Origin: Asterionellopsis glacialis
Taxonomy: Eukaryota > Bacillariophyta > Plagiogrammaphyceae > Rhaphoneidales > Asterionellopsidaceae
Direction: 5' to 3'
Assembly: GCA_014885115.2 (NCBI GenBank)
Contig: WKLE02002060.1
Coordinates: 1,977-20,893, forward strand
Length of the DNA stretch: 18,917 nt
In this document: positions 9,806 to 17,129 of the stretch, one piece after another
Layout: each line of letters starts with the position of its first letter
Numbering within the stretch: position 1 is the first letter of the stretch
Notes under the pieces: generated by a model
Told to the model about the DNA's origin: nothing
What the model saw: only the letters and a program-made list of their open reading frames with translations
Database searches by the model: none
Program-made: the position numbers and the translations under genes

Positions 9806-11428
9806 TTATTTCCGTTGTTTGTGGTTTCGTCTATTCTTTGTTTCCTCCTCCGCGGCCCTTGCAGATGCTAATTCTCTATACCATGTAGTTCTGTGTTCTC
9901 CTGCATTTGGGGTGAATGTTTTATAGTCATAGAATGCCTCTTGTAGTTTTCCTTGACAGTCCTCTACTGTTAGCATCTCTTGTATTGTCTGAAGAGGAGT
10001 TGGGACTTTTGCCTTCTTTGCCAATTGTTGCAGATATCTTGAGTTCACCTTTCGGTGTGCCTTCTTTTTGATTATGGCCTTCCAAAACTGTATACACTTC
10101 TTTATGGTGGCAAATGCAGGGGAGAAGGGGATCTTCCCTGCACACAGTTTCCTACAATGTTTGTCGGCATAGCGGACTGCTGCTACTTTCAATTCATCTA
10201 GGGTTTCTGCTTCTGCTGCGAGTACAGGTGACAGCGGATATGATATCTTACTGAGGAGAGTAGTTGTTCTTATTTCCAACTTGTGTTTGGTTACATATTC
10301 TTTCAGTTTTTTGTTGAACTTTTGCCATACCCTCAGGTTGGTGAGATTCATCCTCCTCATGGGTAGGTTGATTATGGGCGGCATCTTATGTCCAAATATG
10401 TGTACTAAGTCTACCTCAATCCATAGGCAGCGGTGGTCTGCTCTCGCATTTAGAGCTCCGTCCGTAAAGGAACCGTATCCTGCTTTGACTGTGTGGATGT
10501 GCATGGATGTGAAAATGCCGTCAATGGTTTTGGTTCCTCCTTTGTAGGTTGCCGGTGGTTTTCCTTTGGATGCCCTATGTCTACTGGATATTGCGTCTTT
10601 TAATTCGCATGTTTTGAGGAATGTTTTTATGTTCTTTCCAAATATGTCCTCATTGCAGTCCATTATGAGGATGACTTGTTCCCCATTGTCATGGCATCCT
10701 TGTATGAATTCTTTGAGGTCGCAAAGGATGGCTTTCCGTGGGTCCCAGTTCTTCTTAATTTCATTGAAGTACCGTCGTTGTTGTGAGTATACATTTTTTG
10801 TTCCCGCGGACTTATTGGCACATGGACGATATGCCAAGATCACTCGTAGCCTACGATTGTCTTTCCCCTGGTATAGAGTCCAAACCCATTGTCCAAGATT
10901 CCTGGGGTCTACTCCCATTTTGATCACTCTGAAGGCGGCTTGGTTACGACTTATCATTGCGGTACCACCCCATTGCGTAACAGATGAAGGTTCCCAATTT
11001 TTATTGTAGCTGAATGTATTGTTGGTGGTGCCTCTTGGCCACCAGCTGCGGATGTGTTCATTGAATTGAAGTGTGTCCTTCACTTTTGGCCAGTAAAGGT
11101 TGATCTCTTGTATTGCTATTATGTCGAGTTCGGTTTGATTTATCCATGTTCGGATAGCAGTATCATCTTCTGCTGCTTTAGCTATATCTGAAAGGAAGCC
11201 CCCAAAATTCTGTCCGCCTATGCGTAAAGTGCCTTGTGCTTTTGCTTCAAGTTTATCACCGTATCTACCTATGTGGTAGTTATATTGTTTCCTCCTGTTC
11301 CTTGTCCTGTTTCTATTATTAACTGAAATATTTGTTGGGTTGTTGTCCTTCCCCCCTGGTTGTCTCGCCCTTCCTCGAGAGTACCAGGTTGCTCCTGGAA
11401 TTTGGTGATTGATCCTAGATTGAACAGG
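9806..11428 (-). pseudogene. ORF2 segment: apurinic/apyrimidinic-type endonuclease domain
   Basis: This segment carries an endonuclease/exonuclease/phosphatase fold domain that in non-LTR elements nicks the target. Visible motifs in order are an N-terminal TLRIGGQN-like strand (about 11220), the catalytic Gln-Glu in AIQEINLYWP (about 11110), MDCNEDIFG (about 10660), GGTKTIDGIF (about 10530) and ARADHR (about 10450), the last corresponding to the C-terminal SDH motif. The key Glu, Asp/Asn and Asp-His residues are present, so the domain was recently functional. A lysine- and arginine-rich stretch follows. The segment ends at TAA 9806-9808, beyond which the same frame continues. The first 50 codons are basic and glycine/asparagine-rich and overlap ORF1 in another frame. 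Confidence 0.85.
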
Positions 11429-12985
11429 TTATCTATTTGAGGCACGAATTGCATCCTAATGTGCAGTGGGAAGGTTTTGGCCTCGGTTCGGTAGATAAGA
11501 CAGAGGGTGTTAGTCACCAAATTTGCCTGTGGTGTGCTGCACTCCACATGTAGTGCCCGGGGTTCTTTACTATAGTCTTTTTCTGGGCTATAATTGGAGC
11601 CATCTTTAATACGTATCCAGCGTAAGGAAATCTGAGCATGTTTGCATTTTTATCTGATAGGGTTTGGGCCAGTGTTGGAATATGCATGTATTTGGTGCTA
11701 TACAGCAACCAGCCTACAACGCTTATGTTTGGGACCTGGACTGCAGCGACTCTGACCATCTCTTGTCGTTCTTTAAAATGCCAGTTTACTTGGCTGATTA
11801 GGTTTTCCATGCCATGTTTGACGCCTACTAGGATTTTCATATAAAGTTTTCCTCCTTTATTCATTGGCCGTACTCCTTTGAAAAATCCCCTTTCAAGTCC
11901 AAAATGTTGTCAGGGAAGTTGTCTAAATTATGTAAAATAGCTTGATTTTCTGCTTCAGGGTCCCATGAGTATAGTTTGAAGGTAGGTTCTACATCTTGTA
12001 ATTTTTTCATGAATGATTTACATGTAGTAATGACGATGTTGTTTACTTGCACAATATCAGAATTTTTTGGTGCAGATTTGACATTGAGGTGGACATCGAC
12101 GTAGACCGGTTTGTCGCCGTTGGAATTTCCTATCATACAAGTCCCTTGAGTTGTCATTTTGGCCTCTGCTGGTACTTGTTTGTCGTGTTTTTCATTTTCC
12201 TTTTCTTGGTTCTCTTTTGCGGTTGCTTTGTTTCCTTTTGCTTGGTGCGGTGCCTTGTCGTCGTCGTTGAAAAGGTTTTTTCGGACTCCTCCTTTTCCCG
12301 TTCGCATGGTAGTGGTTGACTCAGAATCCTCTTCCATTGATGAATCGTCATCTTTGTTGGATGATTTGCTTGACTGACTGCTGTCTTTGCTCTGTTCCCA
12401 TTTGAATTCTTTTTCACTGCCACTTTCGCTGTCATCTTTCCGTTCTTCGGCTGCTTCTTCTAGGAGGTCTTCGACAGATTCTGCTGCGGATATGGATGCC
12501 TCGCTGTTGGATGACTCGACAATGGTAGGTGTATCTTTTTTCTTGTCTTTTAAGGGTTTGGTTTTCTCTTCCGTGACCGATTGTACCTTGTGTTTGTACA
12601 TTGCGTCTTTCATCTTCTTTTTGGACGAACTGTTGCTTTGTTTTGGTGTTTGGTCTAGTAGATTGATCTTACTTCCCGTAGTCTCCTTGATTGCATCTGC
12701 GTACGACCTCCTTGTGGGGGTAGAGGGCGTAGGTGTTTTTGTTATTTTGCTCGCAATGGTAGCATATGAGGGTCGGCCGCCATTGGTTACTTGTTTTTCC
12801 TTGTTGTTGTCAGGGATATTCACGTTGTTACTGTTTGTTTTTCGTTTCGCTCCTAACTTTGTCCTTTTACCTCCTTGACCTCTCTGAGGTGACACATTGG
12901 GTGCTTTGTTCCTCTTCCTTGCTTTGCTCTTGTCGTTGACTTCCATGAAGTCGTCGAGAGACCGTTGTTTGCCTGTTTCCGTCAT
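11269..12985 (-). pseudogene. Retrotransposon ORF1 (Gag-like RNA-binding protein), frameshifted
   Basis: ORF1 begins at ATG 12985-12983 and runs 374 codons to TGA 11863-11861. It has a basic N-terminus with KRTKLGAKRK-type nuclear localisation signals, two SYAxxI motifs (SYATIA, SYADAI), and a long Ser/Glu/Asp/Lys-rich disordered middle. The conserved globular part follows in two other frames. One covers 11864 to about 11645 (KLYMKILVGVKHGMENL, NISVVGWLLYSTKYM). The second covers about 11650-11269 (ISLRWIRIKDGSNYSPEK, ECSTPQANLVTNTL, MRFVPQ-like). The stop and the next ATG overlap as ATGA at 11864-11861. Open frames overlap from about 11920 to 11863, so the first shift lies there; the second is near the A-run at 11645-11653. 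Both shifts have the same direction, equivalent to a one-base loss. I know no precise name for the globular domain. Confidence 0.8.
11350..11356 (-). promoter_or_regulatory. Candidate -1 frameshift slippery heptamer between ORF1 and ORF2
   Basis: On the element strand the sequence is G GGG GGA, read in the ORF1 frame as CAG GGG GGA. Slipping back one base gives GGG GGG AAG GAC, which is exactly the ORF2 frame. It lies inside a roughly 160-base window (11428-11269) where both frames are open. It fits the X XXY YYZ rule in the right phase, and ORF2 has no upstream ATG. G-run heptamers are not common frameshift sites, and the overlap could instead result from decay. Confidence 0.4.
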
Positions 12986-13096
12986 CGTCGTTGTCGTTCT
13001 ACTACTTCCAACGTTGATCGAGATGCCAATGCTACTTTTTAGTACTCTTGTCTACGGGATTCTACGTGTTTTGAAAATCTCGTCTACGGGAGAAGT
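12986..13096 (-). other. 5' leader of the retrotransposon with internal short repeat
   Basis: These 111 bases lie between the target-site duplication and the ORF1 ATG, so this is the expected full 5' end. GTCTACGGG (plus strand) occurs twice, at 13050-13058 and 13082-13090, within a 13-of-15 base match spaced by 32. Non-LTR elements usually carry an internal promoter here, and the repeated motif is a candidate element of it. That role is inference. Confidence 0.6.
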
Positions 13097-13113
13097 AGTA
13101 TTTTCTACTCTAA
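13097..13113. repeat. Target-site duplication, copy at the 5' end of the retrotransposon
   Basis: This is identical over 17 bases to 5423-5439. The flanking bases differ (T before and T after here, A before and C after at the other copy), so the match ends exactly where an insertion boundary should be. Confidence 0.9.
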
Positions 13114-14216
13114 TTCTTCAGACTGTATAGAAATAAGAAATGGTTCATTAAGATCATATCGTCCAAGATTTGATTTCAGCAATTGCGGATGGATCTTGTA
13201 GTATGTGAAGAGTATTTTCGTGACCACAACGTTGGTTCAGATGACCAGGGCAAAAAAATCTTTCTCCTCCTTGGGGTAAACGGGTTTTTATGTACCGGTA
13301 CTCTATTCGCTGACTGTGTCGCCAGTCGCCAACAAAAGGTTTTAAAAAACACCTGTTCTACGACTACCCGGGGAACAACCTTGGGTTCCTGCTCTAGGTG
13401 GTCCGACATACATCGTACCAAGTACAGCCAGTAGGTACCTGGTACTGTACCATACGACGGTATCGCCGATTACAGTCCTGATTACAGGTAGGTCCTTTTC
13501 CTACTCACTGTTTTACCAATTATTGTACGGGTTTGTCCTAATTAGGATCTATCTCTAGAGGGTCCTAGTTAAAAATGGTACCTGGTACCTGGTATGTATC
13601 TCCAGTGGGATTATTACGAGCTCTACTGCCGCGGGATGCTGGAGAAAGTAAGTGTTCGGGCGATGACTATCGCCTTGAATACCGCGACGATGATCTCTCA
13701 ACGGTTCGACCACATCAAATACTTTAATCAGATACGATTAAAAATATCTATATTTTTTAGACTCGTGATTCCCTCTCGGGACACAGTGAGAAAGTAAATA
13801 TAAATTGAAAGAGCTTTGTACCAGGGGTACGGTATTTTTTACGGAAGTCAAAGGTCGAGCGTTGACTCGACAAAAATTCTTTTTTTGTGCTGATCTACGG
13901 AAAGCAAAGAAAGCCTACCAAAGAGGTGCCCATACCATACCTGGTACCGTCTCTCGTAGGTCCTAGGATCATAAACCTACTTCGGTCCCTTTTTTCGAGA
14001 GGTACACCCAGCAACAAGACACGTGTGCAACCGTACAAGATACACACAAAAATACGATTGAACGTCTCAAACTTCGAATTGCTTCAATTCCGACCCGTTG
14101 AATTTATTGAAAAAAGATCAGAAAGCTTGGTGCACCTCTGCCGATCTATTCTAGTATTAGATTATTAGTTTTCAGTCCTGACCGGTGACAAATCTTGAAC
14201 TCTAGATTAAAGAATC
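13114..14216. other. Non-coding region upstream of the LRR gene
   Basis: About 1.1 kb between the retrotransposon and the LRR start codon. Short open frames on both strands (up to about 90 codons) match nothing I recognise and overlap each other. The region contains a cluster of GGTACC-type palindromes, a repeated GATTACAG pair (13468-13475 and 13480-13487) and two GGTCCTAG copies (13561-13568 and 13959-13966). It should hold the promoter and 5' UTR of the LRR gene, but I cannot place a transcription start. Confidence 0.5.
13577..13594. repeat. 7-bp tandem repeat of GGTACCT
   Basis: GGTACCT is repeated head to tail two and a half times. It is the densest point of a series of GTACC/GGTAC palindromes at 13292-13301, 13433-13451, 13577-13594, 13818-13830 and 13943-13948. 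Confidence 0.7.
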
Positions 14217-16368
14217 ATGTCGTTGAATACGTTCGACAACACAAAGTATCAGATGGAGCGAAAGCAAGCTCGTCAGCGATCGCTTCAATTAATGGAGCAG
14301 GCTGCTGAAACTGTGGATCTACCAGAGGCAGACTTAAACGAGATCGATTTCACGGAGAGCATGGCCGACGCCGACACTGGAAGCACTCATTCAAACCCTG
14401 TCCGTCAAAAGTCGATTAAGAGGGCACAAGCCATTATGGACAAGATTTCGAACCACTCAATGAAGGCGTCAGTGCACAGATCAAGTTCTCCAGAAGAGAC
14501 CTACAATCTAGCACCTCGAGCGGGTGGTGGTGGGGTTGGTGACGACTATGCCAATCATAGCAATGCCATGTTGGCCGCAGAAGGTGGATCGTTATTGAGT
14601 GCAAATGGACGCCAAGATCAATGCTGTGACTACATGGTTGCTTGTGTCACCACATGTAACAAGAGGAAGATTTATACCTTGCTCGGCATCTTCGCTTTTG
14701 TTCTTATTGGTGCGTTTGCAATTGGCTCCTTGACTAAAATCGGAGATAAATCGAAGTCTTCGGCTTCATCTGGTGGTGACGACGGACCCATCCATATTGA
14801 GCGTTACAACGCCATCCGTACCAACATTCTTCAATCTGGTTTTACTTCTCAAGAATCTCTCGACGAGAAGGATTCTCCTCAAAACAAGGCTCTTCGTTGG
14901 TTGGCGGACTTTGATGCCGCATACATTGATACGGATCACATTGCCATTCTTCAGCGTTATGCTCTTGCTACATTTTTCTTTTCAACTTATGTCAAATCTG
15001 TATTTGGCGATGATAAGGACGCCCCTATTTCGAACTCTGGACCTGCATGGGCTCGCAGTGATCACTGGATGTCGGGTAAAGGAATTTGCATGTGGTACGG
15101 TATCACCTGTCCGATTCGTCTTTTTGAGGGAAGAGAAACGAATCACTACAACGATAACAGTGATGTTCTCCACTTTAATCTAACTGACAACAACATTCGT
15201 GGTACCATTCCTTCGGAGTTGGTAGCACTCGAGAATCTACTTAAACTCGATCTTGGTCGAAATAATCTTCAGGGAACAGTCCCTGCGTCGCTCGGAGATC
15301 TTCAAGATTTGGGTAAGTTTCCAACTACAATTGATTGGTTGAAATTTCTGCTGCCTGCCTGTTATGTGATTGGTGTATCTTACGATTATTAATTTTCCTC
15401 TCCCCTTTTTGCTCTCTGCAGAAAACTTGTATCTTATTGAGAATGATCTTACGGGCACTCTTCCCGAAGAATTGGGAGCATGCGAAAATATGAGAAACAT
15501 TCACTTTGGTGGTAATCAGCTCACAGGACCTATCCCTCAAAGCATGATGGATTACAAGAATTTAGAATCCTTTGGTGTAGACGAAAACTACCTCACCGGA
15601 AAGCTTCCCGAGTTCGAGAAGAGCAAGTACAAGTTACTTATCTTGTACCTCGACGAGAACCAATTCACTGGTACCATCCCAAGGAGCTACGGTGACTACG
15701 TGAACGTGTTTGATTTGCGTTTGGCGAAAAATAAGCTTACAGGGAACATCCCACAAACACTTGGATTCTTGAGTCACCTAGAGTTGCTTTATTTAGATGA
15801 GAATGAACTCGAAGGAAAGATTCCTGACGTTTTCTCTGAAATGAATCGTCTTGAAGAACTTCAGCTCTACAAAAACCATTTGACTGGTCCCCTTCCTGCC
15901 TCTTTGACTTCAATGGACAGTATTCGCGTCATGTATTTGGACAGTAACCAGCTTTCTGGAGAAATCCCTAAATCTATTGGTAATCTTGATGATGTTGAGA
16001 CGTTGTACATGTACAACAATAAGTTCACAGGAAAAATTCCTGCTGGAATTGGTGGTATGAAGAACTTGAAGGACTTTCAGATTTATTCCAATGGTTTTAC
16101 TGGATCTATTCCAACTGAGATTGGATTGTGTTTCAAACTCGAAACTCTCTACTTGGAAGATAACCAAATGGAAGGACAAATTCCTAGTTCAATAGGCGAG
16201 CTCGATCATCTCAAGTCTTTCCGATTCTATCGCAATAAATTTACTGGACGTGTTCCCAACAGTGTTTGTAATCTTGAGTCCACGCACAAGCTTGAGTTCA
16301 TTGCGGGTGACTGTTCGGACGAAGGGGGTACTATTGAATGCGCTTGTTGTCACGAGTGTTATCCTTAA
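14217..16368 (+). CDS. Leucine-rich-repeat single-pass membrane protein (two exons)
   Basis: Joining exon 14217-15312 to exon 15422-16368 gives 680 codons plus TAA. Residues 1-150 form a Ser/Gln/Asp-rich cytoplasmic tail ending in KRK; about 152-173 (IYTLLGIFAFVLIGAFAIGSL) is one membrane helix; residues 220-298 form an LRR N-cap (NKALRWLADFD, LQRYALATFFFS, CMWYGITC). Residues 317-652 hold fourteen consecutive 24-residue repeats of plant-type consensus LxxLxLxxNxLxGxIPxxLGxL, and a Cys-rich C-cap (GDCSDEGGTIECACCHEC) ends the protein. The positive residues before the helix predict the N-terminus inside and the LRRs outside or in the vacuole. No kinase or other catalytic domain is present, so signalling would need a partner. 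Diatoms have large families of such proteins, mostly uncharacterised; adhesion or ligand recognition is a guess. The ATG chosen is the first in the open frame and sits in a clean context (AATCATGTC). Confidence 0.92.
15313..15421 (+). other. Phase-1 GT-AG intron in the LRR gene
   Basis: GTAAGT at the 5' end and a pyrimidine-rich CTCTCTGCAG at the 3' end bound 109 bases. Removing it joins GATTTGG to AAAACTTG, giving Asp-Leu-Glu-Asn-Leu-Tyr-Leu, which restores the third leucine-rich repeat at exactly 24 residues. Reading through gives a TAA at 15390-15392 inside the intron. Confidence 0.93.
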
Positions 16369-17129
16369 AAAGAGGGGTGTTGTCTTATTTCAAAAGGAGT
16401 GCCCACGTGGACCCGTCAAAATGTCCTACAATCTTTCGCAATTTCATGTAGGTTTTCATATTCTATTATTATTAGTAAATTTTTTAAACACCAAAGAATT
16501 TCTTGAATTTGCTCGTCGATCTCATTGTAGTTCTATTGCAAGAATTGATGATATGATTATTATCTGTCTCTAATTTTGTTTTGTAAACTTACTAGAAGGA
16601 AACTAGAAGGAATCAGTTCGATACCTAACCCAGTTAAAAATCCATAAAATAAAATTCTGAGTCGATGTTTGACCAGGAGAGAACTCCATTTTTTGAAATT
16701 TATTTTTTCTGCTTTGGTCTCCAGAGACTATGTAGGACTCTCTCAACTAGTCCCAGGACTACGAGTAGAGGACTTAGAGGCACTATTTTTTTTGCACACT
16801 GAATGTATCTCTATCTGAAAAGCGGTGAAAATTTAGATCTAGTTGCTCCTGAACGCAACGTAGGTTGTTTGACATTTTGGATTAGCTATGCCCAGTTGCC
16901 AATGTTATTTGCTGTTTCTGTATTTGCCAGAAAGCAAGCACGTACGCACTTTTGATTAGATGATTTGACCGTTTTATCACAGATATGCAATTACAGTGAT
17001 ACTACACCAAAGATAAAATATAGTAACTATATATTATTTATATTCTATAGTAGTAATGTTAGATTATTACTATCTGTTTGAATGATTTCCCGCCATGATG
17101 GCCGCGTCGATTAAAATGTTAAATGTATA
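16369..17129. other. Intergenic region between convergent genes
   Basis: About 760 AT-rich bases between two genes that end toward each other. It should contain both 3' UTRs and their polyadenylation sites. ACTAGAAGGA is repeated at 16591-16600 and 16602-16611. Otherwise I see nothing beyond polyA/T runs. Confidence 0.6.

Larger units (their letters stand above)
5660..11428 (-). pseudogene. Retrotransposon ORF2: endonuclease / reverse transcriptase / RNase H polyprotein, broken
   Basis: One reading frame runs on the minus strand from 11428 to a natural-looking TAA at 5662-5660, about 1,920 codons, except for a detour between roughly 6628 and 6356. Domain order is endonuclease/exonuclease/phosphatase-like domain, linker, reverse transcriptase, RNase H, CCHC finger and a conserved tail. 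The protein would nick target DNA and copy the element RNA into the nick. Internal stops lie at 9806-9808, 9422-9424, 7784-7786, 6260-6262 and 5846-5848. Sequence on both sides of each stop continues the same conserved protein, so these are mutations in one gene and not gene boundaries. No ATG lies in frame before the endonuclease domain, so translation probably depended on ORF1, by frameshifting or reinitiation, or the start has been lost. Confidence 0.9.
5440..13096 (-). mobile_element. Full-length but inactivated LINE-type (non-LTR) retrotransposon
   Basis: A complete minus-strand non-LTR retrotransposon of about 7.66 kb. In transcription order it has a 111-base 5' leader (13096-12986), ORF1, ORF2 (endonuclease, reverse transcriptase, RNase H, CCHC finger, C-terminal domain), a roughly 200-base 3' untranslated region and a (TTAG)n tail. 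There are no long terminal repeats and no integrase. Both ends are fixed by a perfect 17-bp target-site duplication. ORF1 has two frameshifts. ORF2 has five internal stops (TAA 9806-9808, TGA 9422-9424, TGA 7784-7786, TGA 6260-6262, TAA 5846-5848) and two compensating frameshifts (near 6628 and 6356), so the copy should not make functional protein unless recoding occurs. The protein segments resemble reverse-transcriptase ORFs that are abundant in pennate diatom genomes; I cannot assign a named clade without alignment. It lies about 1.1 kb upstream of the LRR gene, in opposite orientation. Confidence 0.92.

Noticed and set aside
11514..11864. Separate small gene starting at the ATGA overlap after ORF1
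   Set aside because: Its sequence continues the conserved ORF1 protein and then passes into a third frame, so it is part of a frameshifted ORF1 and not an independent gene.
13690..13720. GGTTCGA motif resembling a tRNA B box
   Set aside because: There is no matching A box, acceptor stem or cloverleaf around it.
14217..15392. A 391-codon gene ending at 15392 followed by a separate LRR gene starting at 15370
   Set aside because: A GT-AG intron at 15313-15421 joins both parts in phase and restores an exact 24-residue repeat.
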